Part shown: piece after piece, positions 15,402 to 23,947 of the stretch
Numbering within the stretch: position 1 is the first letter of the stretch
Layout: each line of letters starts with the position of its first letter
Source: an uncultured Oscillospiraceae bacterium
GTDB lineage: Bacteria > Bacillota > Clostridia > Oscillospirales > Oscillospiraceae
NCBI GenBank assembly: GCA_947625285.1
Contig: CANQNS010000015.1
Span: 1-52,402 of the forward strand
DNA length: 52,402 bases
Direction: 5' to 3'
Program-made: the position numbers and the translations under genes
The notes under the pieces: model-generated
Seen by the model: the letters and a program-made list of their open reading frames with translations, nothing else
What the model was told of the DNA's origin: nothing
The model's database searches: none

Positions 15402-16161
15402 GGCTCTCCCCTCCCGTAGCCAGCAGGGTCAGTGTGTCCGCGATCTTCTGGTACATCTGCTCGTTGGCGGCCTCGCCCCGGTATATCTGGTGGAACAGCT
15501 CCCCGTCCTTGATGAAGATCACCCGCCCGGCGTGGCTGGCGGCTTTGGTGGAGTGGGTCACCATCAAAATGGTCTGGCCCTCCCGGTTGAGCTGGGAGAA
15601 AAGGTCCATGAGCCCGTCGGAGGACTTGGAGTCCAACGCCCCGGTGGGCTCGTCCGCCAGCAGCAGCCTGGGCCCCGTGATCACCGCCCGGGCCACGGCG
15701 GCCCGCTGCTTCTGGCCCCCGGAGACCTCATAGGGGTACTTAGTCAGTATGTCCGTGATGCCCATCTTTTGGGCGATGGGCTGGAGCCTCTGGCTCATCT
15801 CCACATAGCCCTTGCCCGCCAGCACCAGGGGCAGAAAGATGTTGTCCCGGAGATTGAAGGTGTCCAGCAGGTTGAAGTCCTGGAACACGAAGCCCAGGCT
15901 GTCCCGCCGGAAGGCGGCCAGCTCGTTCTCCTGGATCTCGGACAGGTCCCGGCCCTCCAGCAGCACCCGGCCGCTGGTGGGCTTGTCGAAGGCCGCCAGC
16001 ATATTCAAAAGCGTGGTCTTGCCGGAGCCGGACTCGCCCATGATGGCTACGTATTCCCCCTGCTCCACGGAAAAGGACACATTGGACAGAGCTTTCACCT
16101 GGTTGGCCCCGAAGCGGCCGGTATAGATCTTTCCCAGGTTTTCTACTTCCAGGATCGTCAT
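15391..16161 (-). CDS. BceA-type ABC transporter ATPase
   Basis: The 256-residue ATPase carries Walker A (GESGSGKTTLLN), Q-loop (FVFQDFNLLDTF), signature (YEVSGGQKQRAAVARA), Walker B (LLLADEPTGALD) and switch His (VTHSTKAASHA). The N-terminus ILEVENLGKIYTGRFGANQVKAL fits the BceA/MacB-like antimicrobial peptide group. The start at 16161 follows AAAGGAGGG; the upstream ATGs lack such sites. It is translated just before the permease and is separated by about 100 nt from the kinase gene, a gap holding a likely regulated promoter. Confidence 0.93.
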   Translation of the reverse strand: MTILEVENLGKIYTGRFGANQVKALSNVSFSVEQGEYVAIMGESGSGKTTLLNMLAAFDKPTSGRVLLEGRDLSEIQENELAAFRRDSLGFVFQDFNLLDTFNLRDNIFLPLVLAGKGYVEMSQRLQPIAQKMGITDILTKYPYEVSGGQKQRAAVARAVITGPRLLLADEPTGALDSKSSDGLMDLFSQLNREGQTILMVTHSTKAASHAGRVIFIKDGELFHQIYRGEAANEQMYQKIADTLTLLATGGESHEQ

Positions 16162-16186
16162 AGTCGTTCCCTCCTTTTGCGCCCTT

Positions 16187-16255
16187 ATCATAACAAATAC
16201 CCCCGGAGGCCGAAATCGAATCAAGTGACAATTCGGCCCCCGGAGGTGACAAATT
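16187..16255 (-). promoter_or_regulatory. candidate response-regulator-controlled promoter of the Bce-type transporter genes
   Basis: On the minus strand a TATGAT -10 box (16192-16187) has no good -35 hexamer. Upstream lie two direct repeats, AATTTGTCAC (16255-16246) and AATTGTCAC (16233-16225), 21 nt apart, i.e. two helical turns on one face. Weak -35 plus upstream repeats suggests activation by the adjacent response regulator. Confidence 0.4.
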
Positions 16256-16263
16256 CGTAAGGT

Positions 16264-17268
16264 CTACTCCACTTCCAGCCTGTCCCGGCGCATATCCAGA
16301 TAAAAGACGCTGCCCTTCCCCGGCTCCGACTCCGCCCACAGCCGGTGGCGGAGCTTTTCCGCCGCCTGCCGGCACAAGTACAGCCCCAGGCCCGTGGCGG
16401 CCTTGTCGGCGCGGCCGTTGTAGCCGGTGAAGCCCTTTTCAAAGATCCGGGGCAGGTCCGACGCGGATATGCCGATGCCCGTGTCCGCCACGGAGAGCGT
16501 CTTCTCCGCCGAGACGGAAACGGTCACGCCTCCGGCGGGGGTGTACTTCACCGCGTTGTCCAGAAGCTGCTCGATGATGAAGGACAGCCACTTCTCGTCC
16601 GACAGCACCTGCTGGTCCGTGCCCTCGTAGCGCAGATAGAGCTTGCGTCGGACGAACTGGGGGGCGTACTTGTGGACCGCCTGGCGGATCACCCCGTCCA
16701 GGGCCACGGTCTCGATCCGCAGATCGCCGGCCCCCTCTCCCAGCCGCAGATAGGTCAAAGCCATCTGGGCGTACTGGCTCACCCGGAAAAGCTCCGCCTC
16801 CAGGTCCCGGTGCTCCGGGGTGTCCTCCGCCTGGAGCGTCAGGCGCATGACCGCGATGGGGGTCTTGATCTGGTGGACCCAGGCGGTGAACCAGTCCAGA
16901 TTCTCCCGCCGGGCCCGGTCCGCCTCGGTGGACAGCGCGTCGTAGGCCGCCTTCATCCGCCGGACCATCTCCCGAAGATCCGCCTCCGCCGGGGTCTCCG
17001 CCGCGGGCAGGCTCTCCGCCGGCAGGATCAGCAGATTTTCCAGCGCGGCCAGCCGGCGCATATGCCCCCGCCGGAAGCGGACATACCCCGCCGCCAGCAG
17101 TACGGCCCCCGCCAGGGCGCACAGCCCCGCCCCGTACAGGGCCGGCTCCGCCGGCACGTCATATAAGACCAGCACCGCCGCGTAAATGGCCGCGAACAGG
17201 GCGAACACGCCCATGGCCCGGCCCTTTGACCGGATATAGGCCCAAAAAAGGCCCCGCTCCCTCTTCAT
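16264..17268 (-). CDS. BceS-type intramembrane-sensing histidine kinase
   Basis: The 334-residue kinase has two membrane helices near the N-terminus (about 18-36 and 42-62) with almost no extracellular loop, so it cannot bind a ligand outside by itself; such kinases are driven by the Bce permease. The phosphoacceptor motif is VHQIKTPIAVMRL, followed by the N box (EQLLDNAVKYTP), G1 (VADTGIGIS), F (IFEKGFTG) and G2 (ATGLGLYLC) boxes. It lies 4 nt after the response regulator gene. Confidence 0.92.
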   Translation of the reverse strand: MKRERGLFWAYIRSKGRAMGVFALFAAIYAAVLVLYDVPAEPALYGAGLCALAGAVLLAAGYVRFRRGHMRRLAALENLLILPAESLPAAETPAEADLREMVRRMKAAYDALSTEADRARRENLDWFTAWVHQIKTPIAVMRLTLQAEDTPEHRDLEAELFRVSQYAQMALTYLRLGEGAGDLRIETVALDGVIRQAVHKYAPQFVRRKLYLRYEGTDQQVLSDEKWLSFIIEQLLDNAVKYTPAGGVTVSVSAEKTLSVADTGIGISASDLPRIFEKGFTGYNGRADKAATGLGLYLCRQAAEKLRHRLWAESEPGKGSVFYLDMRRDRLEVE

Positions 17269-17272
17269 CCGC

Positions 17273-17944
17273 TCACCCCACGATATAGCCCGCGCCCACG
17301 CGGGTGGCGATGAAGTCCGGCAGCCCCGCCTCCGCCAGCTTCCGCCGCAGACGGGTCACGTTCACGGTCAGGGTGTTCTCCTCCACATAGGCGTCCATCT
17401 GCCACAGCCGGGTCATGAGGGTGTCCCGGCTGACTACCTTTCCCTTGTTCTCCATAAGGGTCTGCAGGATGCGAAACTCGTTTTTCGTAAGCTCCACCCG
17501 CCTGCCCTCGTAGGTGAGGCTGGCGTCGTTCAGATTCAGCACCGCCCCCCGATGCTCCAGCACCGGGGTCTTGCCCCCCAGGTCGTAGGCCCGGCGCAGC
17601 ACCGCCTGCAGCTTGGCAGTCATCACGTTCAGGTCCACCGGCTTGGGCAGAAAATCGTCCCCGCCCATAGCCATAGCCATGACGATGTTCATGTTGTCAG
17701 ACGCCGAGGAGATGAACACCACCGGCACGGCGGACACCCGGCGTATCTCCCCGCACCAGTGATAGCCGTCATAAAAGGGCAGGCCGATGTCCAGCAGCAC
17801 CAGATGGGGCCCGAAATCCGCGAACTCCCCCATCACGTTCTGAAAGTCCCTCACACATCGGACCTGATGGCCCCAGGACGCGATCTGCCGGCTCATGACC
17901 TCCGCCAAGGCCCGGTCGTCCTCCACGATCAGTATCTTATACAT
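17273..17944 (-). CDS. BceR-type OmpR-family response regulator
   Basis: The 223-residue regulator has a receiver domain (residues 1-115) with acidic pocket EDD, phosphoacceptor Asp in HLVLLDIGLPFYDG, conserved FISSAS and Lys in LPKPVDL. A winged-helix DNA-binding domain follows (about 130-223; ELTKNEFRILQTLMENKGKV, YVEENTLTVNVTRLRRKL). It pairs with the kinase immediately downstream and probably controls the transporter promoter at about 16.2 kb. It lies 9 nt from the DHHW-family gene upstream on the same strand. Confidence 0.93.
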   Translation of the reverse strand: MYKILIVEDDRALAEVMSRQIASWGHQVRCVRDFQNVMGEFADFGPHLVLLDIGLPFYDGYHWCGEIRRVSAVPVVFISSASDNMNIVMAMAMGGDDFLPKPVDLNVMTAKLQAVLRRAYDLGGKTPVLEHRGAVLNLNDASLTYEGRRVELTKNEFRILQTLMENKGKVVSRDTLMTRLWQMDAYVEENTLTVNVTRLRRKLAEAGLPDFIATRVGAGYIVG

Positions 17945-17953
17945 CCCGCCGCC

Positions 17954-19273
17954 TCACGGTCCCGCCAGGACCTGTACGCCGTCCTGGTCCGTATCGCCCG
18001 GCAGATACGCGGTGAAGCCCTCCGGGCCGGGGATGGCCTCGTATACCGTGCCGCCGGCCCGCACATAGACCGCCGTCTCCGCCGCCAGGTCCTCCGGCAG
18101 CGTCCCGGTCAGCTTCACATACCCCTCCAGGGTCTTGTCCGGCTCCTCCCAGGTCAGCAGGCTCTCCGTCTCCACGGCCCCCGCTATCGCCGCCCCGTCC
18201 CGCTCCGGCGCGGGGAACACCGCCGGGTACTTCAAAAGATACTCCAGCGTCCGCTCCGCCAGCTCCACCACCACCAGCGTGGCGTCCTGCCGGTCAACAT
18301 AGTCTATCCTGTAATTGTTGCTCCGGGAGAAATACGCCCGGCCAAAGCTCTGGGCCATATAGGGATACAGGCTCCGGCCGGAGGAGTCCCGGAACATGAG
18401 AAGGCTCCCCGCCGCGCCGGGGTTTTCCGTTTCAATGGTAGGGTCGTCCGCCGAGTGGAACTGGCTCAGATAGGAGAAGGTGAAGCCCGGCTCCCAGGCA
18501 TAGTCCTCCTCCTGGGCGGCGCCGGTGGGATAAAGCATCTCGTAAAGGTCCCCGGTGTGGCCCGGCGCCGGCGTGAAGGGCCCGGAAAAATAGTCTGTCT
18601 CCCGCCCCGCCGCGGCCAGGATGGCGTCCGCCGCCAGGGCCGCGCCCCGGCTGTGCCAGTGGCTGTCCCAACGCCAGTAAAGCTCCTCGTCCACAGCCGT
18701 AAAGACGTCGTATAGGTTTACATAATTCACCCCCTGCTCCGCCAGGGCCGCCTCCAGCAGCTCCCGGTTGCCGGGCTGGGCCACGGTCACATACTCCGGG
18801 GCGTGCTCCGGGTAGAGGGTGTACTTGCCGCAGGGGACGGTGAACAAAAACTGCGCGCCCCGGCTCTGGACATATTCCTGCATGAGCCACAGGCTCCGGG
18901 CGGCGCACCAGACCTGCCGGGGGGTCATCTGATTGGCCCCGGAGATATCGTCGGCGGCCGCGCCGTAGAACAGCCACCCGTCCGGGCCGATGAGCACGTC
19001 GTCGTTGGCGGAGGTGTGAAAGACCTTCGCCGTCAGCGCGTCCCAGGCGGTGACGGCCTGCAGCCGGCCGAAAAAGCCGCTTGCCATGTAGTTTTGCAGG
19101 TCGGACAAAACATCCGGGTCGAACTTGCCGTCAAAGCCCACCAGCCGGGGCTTGGCGGCAGGTATCTCATTGGCCGCCGCAGGGGCGGGACCGGCCAGGA
19201 GCATACCCACCGACGGGATCAGGCAGGCCAGGAAAAACACCCCGGCGAACAGGCCGTACCAGAACTTTTTCAT
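17954..19273 (-). CDS. DHHW/AlgX-like SGNH-type protein (O-acetylation partner)
   Basis: The 439-residue protein has an N-terminal membrane anchor (FWYGLFAGVFFLACLIPSVG) and then an extracytoplasmic domain. GWLFYGAAADDISG, FTVPCGKYTLYP and YWRWDSHWHSRGA resemble the AlgX/AlgJ and DHHW families that act with MBOAT acyltransferases in O-acetylation of surface polysaccharides. FRDSSGRSLYPYMAQSF would supply the DS motif. A non-catalytic C-terminal part (about 350-439) includes two beta stretches. The gene follows the MBOAT gene by 13 nt and is clearly its partner. The substrate polymer is unknown. Confidence 0.75.
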   Translation of the reverse strand: MKKFWYGLFAGVFFLACLIPSVGMLLAGPAPAAANEIPAAKPRLVGFDGKFDPDVLSDLQNYMASGFFGRLQAVTAWDALTAKVFHTSANDDVLIGPDGWLFYGAAADDISGANQMTPRQVWCAARSLWLMQEYVQSRGAQFLFTVPCGKYTLYPEHAPEYVTVAQPGNRELLEAALAEQGVNYVNLYDVFTAVDEELYWRWDSHWHSRGAALAADAILAAAGRETDYFSGPFTPAPGHTGDLYEMLYPTGAAQEEDYAWEPGFTFSYLSQFHSADDPTIETENPGAAGSLLMFRDSSGRSLYPYMAQSFGRAYFSRSNNYRIDYVDRQDATLVVVELAERTLEYLLKYPAVFPAPERDGAAIAGAVETESLLTWEEPDKTLEGYVKLTGTLPEDLAAETAVYVRAGGTVYEAIPGPEGFTAYLPGDTDQDGVQVLAGP

Positions 19274-19286
19274 GGCTCTCCCTCCC

Positions 19287-20753
19287 TCAGAACTGCAGAT
19301 AGATGAACGGCACGAAGCCGCTCTGGGCCATGCTCATGACGCACAGCACCGCCAGTGCCAGCGACAGCACATAGCTGGCGGGCACGGCGCATTTTTGCAG
19401 CCCCGCCGGGACACGCCAGCTCTTGGGCGGCACGATCACGCTCAACGCCAGGCCCAACACCAGCGCAAAAACGCTCTGGCCCGTCAGGACCTTTTGCAGC
19501 GTCAGCAAAGCCAGGGGCGAGGTCCGCCAGCCGGTGAACATGGCGGCGAACATCCGCCCCGCCCCGGCCAGGGTCCCGGCCCGGAACAGGACCGTTCCCA
19601 GCAGCACCACCAGCCAGGTATACGCCCGCAGCAGGCACCGGCCGCCAAAGCTCTTTTCCAGGCCCTTGGTGCGGATCAGGCCCACCCCCTCCAGCGCGCA
19701 GAAAAGCCCGTGCCACAGGCCCCACAGCACATAGGTCCAGGCCGCCCCGTGCCACAGGCCCGTCAGCAGCCACACCACCGCCATGGGGATCAGGATGGAG
19801 AGCTTGTTGGCCTTGGCCCGGCCGTATTTGGCGGACCATTTTTTATAGAGCCGCTGCAGGGGCCGGGTCATGACAAGGGGCATATAGACATAGTTCCGAA
19901 ACCAGGCGGTCAGGCTCATGTGCCACCGCTTCCAGAAGTCCGTGAGCCCCAGGGCCGTATAGGGACGGTCGAAGTTCTCCGGCAGGGTGAAGCCGAAGCA
20001 GCCGCCGATGCCGATCGCCATGTCGGAATACCCGGCGAAGTCGAAGTAGATCTGCACCGCGTAGGCCGCGGCGGCCAGCCAGGCCAGCCCGGCGTCCACC
20101 GCCGGCGCGGCGTATATCCCGTCCACCACCCGGCCGGCGATGTCCGCGATCAGCAGCTTTTTGCCCATGCCCACGATGAACCGGCGCAGGCCCCGGGCGG
20201 TCCGCTCCGGGTCGCAGGACCGCTGGCGAAGCTGGGGCGCGGCGGTCTTCCAGGGGGTGATGGGGCCGGACAGGATGGCCGGGAAAAAGGATATGTACAC
20301 CGCCACATCCAACAGGCTGTCCGCCCGGTTGGCCGGCTTGCGCCAGACCTCGATCACATAGCTCATGGCCGTGAAGGTGAAAAAGGATATGCCCAAAGGC
20401 AGGGGGATGTTCGCCGGGGGGATGGACGCGCCGAAAAGCCCGTTGATGTTTTCCAGGATAAAGTCCAGGTACTTGAATACCCCCATCAGGGCCAGGTCGA
20501 ACGCCACCGCCGCCACGCCCACGGCCCGCCGCCGGCCCTTTCCCTCCAGGGTGCCCAGCAGCCGCCCGGCGGCCCAGTTTACCAGGATGGACGCCATGAG
20601 CAGCGGCGTATAGGCCAGGCCGCCGAAGCTGTAAAAGACCAGGCTCACCAGCACCAAAACGATGTTTTTGCCTCTGATCCCCGGCGTGAGCCTGTATACG
20701 GCCCAGGCCAGCGGGAAAAAGGCAAACAGGAAAACCGCGCTGGAAAATACCAT
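19287..20753 (-). CDS. MBOAT family O-acyltransferase (AlgI-like)
   Basis: The 488-residue polytopic protein belongs to the membrane-bound O-acyltransferases. Typical features are FSSAVFLFAFFPLAW at the start, YSFGGLAYTPLLM, the PLGISFFTFTAMSYVIEVWR segment, NFDRPYTALGLTDFWKRWHMSL (catalytic region) and TGLWHGAAWTYVLWG with the conserved His. AlgI-type enzymes move acetyl groups across the membrane to a periplasmic or extracytoplasmic partner, here the DHHW protein downstream. The start at 20753 has AGGAGG 9 nt upstream; an upstream ATG (20783) lies in the terminator of khpB. Confidence 0.92.
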   Translation of the reverse strand: MVFSSAVFLFAFFPLAWAVYRLTPGIRGKNIVLVLVSLVFYSFGGLAYTPLLMASILVNWAAGRLLGTLEGKGRRRAVGVAAVAFDLALMGVFKYLDFILENINGLFGASIPPANIPLPLGISFFTFTAMSYVIEVWRKPANRADSLLDVAVYISFFPAILSGPITPWKTAAPQLRQRSCDPERTARGLRRFIVGMGKKLLIADIAGRVVDGIYAAPAVDAGLAWLAAAAYAVQIYFDFAGYSDMAIGIGGCFGFTLPENFDRPYTALGLTDFWKRWHMSLTAWFRNYVYMPLVMTRPLQRLYKKWSAKYGRAKANKLSILIPMAVVWLLTGLWHGAAWTYVLWGLWHGLFCALEGVGLIRTKGLEKSFGGRCLLRAYTWLVVLLGTVLFRAGTLAGAGRMFAAMFTGWRTSPLALLTLQKVLTGQSVFALVLGLALSVIVPPKSWRVPAGLQKCAVPASYVLSLALAVLCVMSMAQSGFVPFIYLQF

Positions 20754-20779
20754 AACGCCGCTCCTCCTTTCCTCACATA

Positions 20780-20814
20780 GCAATCGGGACGGCCTGAAAA
20801 GCCGTCCCTATTGC
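20780..20814 (-). terminator. intrinsic-type hairpin after khpB
   Basis: GCAAT-C-GGGACGGC pairs with GCCGTCCC-T-ATTGC with a 7-nt loop, 11 nt past the khpB stop. It separates the rpmH-khpB operon from the MBOAT gene. The U-run is short. Confidence 0.6.
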
Positions 20815-20824
20815 GATCAAACTC

Positions 20825-21676
20825 TTAACACCACTCTTTGTAGCCCTTGTCGCCGTCGTTCTTTTCCTCGCTCTCCGATTTCACGTAGGAAACGACCACC
20901 CGGCGGTTGGGCTCGGTGCCGATGGAGCTGGTAGTCACGCCCTCATAGTCCTGCAGGGCGGTGTGGATCACGTGGCGCTCATAGGAGTTCATGGGCTCCA
21001 GAGCCATGCTCCGCCTGTATTTGACGGCCTTGTCGGCCATCTTCTCCGCCAGATGGACCAGCGAGTCCTCCCGCTTGGCCCGGTAATTCTCCGCGTCCAC
21101 GTTGATATGGGCGTGGCGGTCGGAGCCCCGGTTCACGGCGTAGTTTGTCAGGTGCTGTATGGCGTCCAGGGTCTCCCCCCGGCGGCCGATGACCGCGCCG
21201 ATGTGGTCCCCGGCCAACTGCACGTCAAGACCCCCGCCCTCCCGTGGCGCGATAGTCATCTCCGCCTGCACGCCCATGTGGGCCAGCAGGCCCTCCAAAA
21301 ACTGCCGGGTCTGCTCCGCTTGGGTATCGGCCTGCTTCCAGGCCGCGTCCGCCGGGCCCGCGCCCATGGGGACCGCCGCCTGCCGGGCCGGTTTGGAGGC
21401 CGGTCTTTCCGCCTTGGGAGCGGACTTTTCCGCCTTGGGAGCCGGCTTGGGCTCCTTGGAGGGAGCGGGCTTCTCCGCCGGGGGAACGCTCTCCTCGCCG
21501 GCCGCGTCGTAGGTCAGGCGCACCACCGCGTCCACCGCGCCGATGCCAAAGACGCCCTTTTTGCCCCGCTCCACGATCTCAACGGAGACGTCGTCCCGCT
21601 CCAGGCCCAGCTCCGCCAGGCCCGCCGCTATGGCGTCGTCCGCCGTCTTGCCTCGGACTTCCAATGACTTTTGCAT
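20825..21676 (-). CDS. khpB: RNA-binding protein KhpB (Jag)
   Basis: The 283-residue protein has an N-terminal Jag domain (about 1-55, SLEVRGKTADDAIAAGLAEL, RGKKGVFGIGAVDA), a long Ala/Pro/Lys linker (60-120), a KH domain (about 135-205, with the IGRRGETLDAIQ loop) and a C-terminal R3H domain (about 215-275; MNSYERHVIHTAL). KhpB binds RNA with KhpA and affects cell elongation and division in Firmicutes. The gene follows yidC by 4 nt, the usual Firmicutes order. The C-terminus has an extra acidic tail (SESEEKNDGDKG). Confidence 0.95.
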   Translation of the reverse strand: MQKSLEVRGKTADDAIAAGLAELGLERDDVSVEIVERGKKGVFGIGAVDAVVRLTYDAAGEESVPPAEKPAPSKEPKPAPKAEKSAPKAERPASKPARQAAVPMGAGPADAAWKQADTQAEQTRQFLEGLLAHMGVQAEMTIAPREGGGLDVQLAGDHIGAVIGRRGETLDAIQHLTNYAVNRGSDRHAHINVDAENYRAKREDSLVHLAEKMADKAVKYRRSMALEPMNSYERHVIHTALQDYEGVTTSSIGTEPNRRVVVSYVKSESEEKNDGDKGYKEWC

Positions 21677-21680
21677 ATCG

Positions 21681-23042
21681 TCAGTTTTCCTCCGTTATCT
21701 CATCCGCGGCGGCCGTTTCGCTCTCCCGGTCAGGGGTCTGATCCACGACCGGGGCTTCCTCCGCCGTTGCCGCGGCAGTCTCGCCGGCCGCGGCCAGCGA
21801 CTCGTCATACTCCGCGCTCTCCTCTGCCGCGGCCTGGGTCTTGGCCTCCGCCTCGTCGGGGTTGGTGTACCGGTCCGGCACATAGGCCCGGCCACGGGCG
21901 TACCGGCGGTCCCCCACCTGGGAGGCGGGGATATCCTCCTCGGCGTCCAGGCCCTTCTTCACCCGGCGGGCGGCGCGGGCCTCGGCGGCCTTGCGCTCCA
22001 CCTCTTTCTGGGCGGCCACGGCACGCTTGTTCTTCTTGGAGGTGTTCCTGTTCTCCACGGTGGCGCCCTCGGCCTTCAGCCGCTCGGTCTCGGCGCGCTT
22101 GGCCTCCAGTTCGGCCTCCTTGGCCTTCTCACGGGCGATCCGGTCCGCGTCCTCAATGTCCAGCTGGCGGTTATACACTTTGTTCAGGATCAGGTCCTGG
22201 GCCATGGCGAACACGCTCTGGGCGATCCAGTAGATGCCCATGACGCCGGGCATGGTGAAGCAGATATAGAGGCTCATCAGCGGCATGAACAGATTCATGA
22301 TCTTCATCTGCTGCTGTTGCTGCTCCATCTGGGGGCTGGCGGCGTTTGCGGCCTTCATGGAAAGCCAGCTCAAAACCGCGCTCAGCACCGGGATCATGAA
22401 CAGGCCCAGGGCCGGCAGCCACTTGGACGTGTCGCTGAAATCCCAGCGCCAGAAAGAGAACTGAGGCACCTGGCTCAAGTCCAGGCCCAGGAACCTGTAG
22501 CTCAACTCCTGGAATTTTTCCGAGATGTTCTGGAAGGCCGCCAGATGGCCCTGGGAGATGAACTCGGACTGATAGATCTGCTCATAGAACTGGGCGCTGC
22601 GCCCGGTGGTGAAATTGGCGATGTCGTAGCCCAGCTTCTGCAAAAGCTGATAAGCGGCGCCGCCCTCCGCCAGCAGGCTCTCCGGCACGCCCATCATGAT
22701 GGTAAGCGGGTAGCGGATGGCCTGATAGAGCGCGATCAGGATGGGGAACGGCAGAAAGCTCCACAGGCACCCGCCCATGGGGTTGACGCCCTCTTCCCTA
22801 TAGAGCTTGGCCATCTCCTGCTGGTACCGCTGCTGGTCGTTGCCGAATTTTTTCTCCAGCTCCTTGAGCCGGGGGGTCATGCGGCTCATGCGCATCATGC
22901 TCTTTTTGCTCTTCAGCTGGAAGGGCAGCATGATCAGCTTCACCACCAGGGCGAACAGGATCACGGCCACGCCGTAGTTGCCCGTCAGGTTGTAAAGCCA
23001 CAGCATCAGCGCGCCGAACGGCTTTGCGATCGTTTTTAACAT
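21681..23042 (-). CDS. yidC: membrane protein insertase YidC
   Basis: The 453-residue insertase helps integrate membrane proteins with or without SecYEG. Helices lie at about 10-35 (LYNLTGNYGVAVILFALVV), 85-110, 215-240 and 265-290 (MPLMSLYICFTMPGVMGIYW). The hydrophilic-groove region VKLIMLPFQLKSKKSMMRM, with Lys/Arg in the first helix hairpin, is typical. An extension of about 150 residues at the C-terminus is charged then Ala/Glu rich (AAAEESAEYDESLAAAGE); such tails occur in clostridial YidC. Unlike Bacillus SpoIIIJ/YidC2, it has no obvious lipobox. It is translated between yidD and khpB. Confidence 0.95.
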   Translation of the reverse strand: MLKTIAKPFGALMLWLYNLTGNYGVAVILFALVVKLIMLPFQLKSKKSMMRMSRMTPRLKELEKKFGNDQQRYQQEMAKLYREEGVNPMGGCLWSFLPFPILIALYQAIRYPLTIMMGVPESLLAEGGAAYQLLQKLGYDIANFTTGRSAQFYEQIYQSEFISQGHLAAFQNISEKFQELSYRFLGLDLSQVPQFSFWRWDFSDTSKWLPALGLFMIPVLSAVLSWLSMKAANAASPQMEQQQQQMKIMNLFMPLMSLYICFTMPGVMGIYWIAQSVFAMAQDLILNKVYNRQLDIEDADRIAREKAKEAELEAKRAETERLKAEGATVENRNTSKKNKRAVAAQKEVERKAAEARAARRVKKGLDAEEDIPASQVGDRRYARGRAYVPDRYTNPDEAEAKTQAAAEESAEYDESLAAAGETAAATAEEAPVVDQTPDRESETAAADEITEEN

Positions 23043-23056
23043 ACTTCTCTCCTAAA

Positions 23057-23275
23057 TCACGGTACAGGATCGTAAAAATCGTGTTCTCCCCGATGGAAGG
23101 GATGGCAGCGGCAGATGCGCTTGAGCGCCAGCCAACCGCCCTTCCAGGCCCCGTACCGCTCGATGGCGATCAGGGCATACTCGCTGCAGGTGGGGATGAA
23201 CCGGCAGCATGGCCGGGTCAGAGGCGAGATGCGCTTTCTGTAAAAACGCACGATAGCCAGCAGCAGGCGTTTCAC
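23057..23275 (-). CDS. yidD: membrane protein insertion efficiency factor YidD
   Basis: The 72-residue protein has the invariant YidD motifs [31 protein letters not shown] and [15 protein letters not shown]. It is a membrane-associated helper of YidC. The start overlaps the rnpA stop by 4 nt, and yidC follows after 14 nt, the standard order. Confidence 0.96.
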   Translation of the reverse strand: MKRLLLAIVRFYRKRISPLTRPCCRFIPTCSEYALIAIERYGAWKGGWLALKRICRCHPFHRGEHDFYDPVP

Positions 23276-23607
23276 AACGCCGCCCCCAGCTCTTTGCTTG
23301 CAGACAGAAATTCCTTCTCCAGCCGCCGGTACTCCGCCGCGGCCGCCCGTGTCCGGGCCACCACCACCAGGTCGTACCCCGGCTGAAGGTCCTCCTCATG
23401 CAGACGGTATATCTCCCGCAGACGGCGGCGCACCAGGTTACGGGTGTGGGCCTTGCCCACCTTGGCCGTCACCGTCAGGCCAAGCCGGCTGACCGGCCCG
23501 CCGGTCCTTCTGGCGTACACCACCAGGCATGGCCGCACCGCGCTCCTGCCCTTTCGGTAGACCCTGCGGAAATCCCGGTCCAGCTTCAGGGAGGTCGTGA
23601 ATCTCAC
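23272..23607 (-). CDS. rnpA: ribonuclease P protein component
   Basis: The 111-residue protein is the protein subunit of RNase P, needed for tRNA 5' maturation. The RNR-type motif ([16 protein letters not shown]) and [12 protein letters not shown] match the family. It lies 24 nt after rpmH and overlaps yidD by 4 nt. RNase P RNA itself was not found in the window. Confidence 0.96.
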   Translation of the reverse strand: MRFTTSLKLDRDFRRVYRKGRSAVRPCLVVYARRTGGPVSRLGLTVTAKVGKAHTRNLVRRRLREIYRLHEEDLQPGYDLVVVARTRAAAAEYRRLEKEFLSASKELGAAL

Positions 23608-23631
23608 CGTTGCTACCCAGGCCGGCGGCTG

Positions 23632-23766
23632 TCAGTAGCTCAGCCTCTTGCGGCCCTTGGCCCGGCGGGCGGAAAGCACCTTCCGGCCGTTGCGGGTGGA
23701 CATGCGCTTGCGGAAACCGTGCTCCTTCTGAGCGTGGATCTTCTTGGGCTGATAAGTCCTCAGCAT
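23632..23766 (-). CDS. rpmH: 50S ribosomal protein L34
   Basis: The 44-residue protein reads [20 protein letters not shown] at the start and ends [11 protein letters not shown], the L34 pattern. ATG at 23766 is preceded by GAAAGGACGAGA. The gene is too short for many ORF callers. It begins the rpmH-rnpA-yidD-yidC-khpB operon. Confidence 0.97.
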   Translation of the reverse strand: MLRTYQPKKIHAQKEHGFRKRMSTRNGRKVLSARRAKGRKRLSY

Positions 23767-23853
23767 CTTCTCTCGTCCTTTCTTTCACGTATTACTCATC
23801 GCCGGAGCGGCCGGGCCGCCCCGCCGTTAGTTGGTTTGCTCAGCAACTTGACT

Positions 23854-23882
23854 ATTATATATAATAATCCAAACTCTGTCAA
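23854..23882 (-). promoter_or_regulatory. consensus sigma-A promoter of rpmH operon
   Basis: On the minus strand TTGACA (23882-23877), a 17-nt spacer and TATAAT (23859-23854) match the sigma-A consensus at all 12 positions. The start would be near 23847, giving an 80-nt leader before rpmH. Confidence 0.85.
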
Positions 23883-23902
23883 CCTAAAATCGCACAGGAA
23901 AA

Positions 23903-23925
23903 AACGCCGCCCCCGGGGCGGCGTT
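23903..23925 (-). terminator. intrinsic terminator after plsY-like gene
   Basis: AACGCCGCCCC pairs with GGGGCGGCGTT, and on the minus strand the stem is followed by a U-run (UUUUUU). It ends the der/plsY transcript 20 nt upstream of the rpmH promoter. Confidence 0.8.
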
Positions 23926-23947
23926 ATCCTGCGAAGCGGAAAAGATA

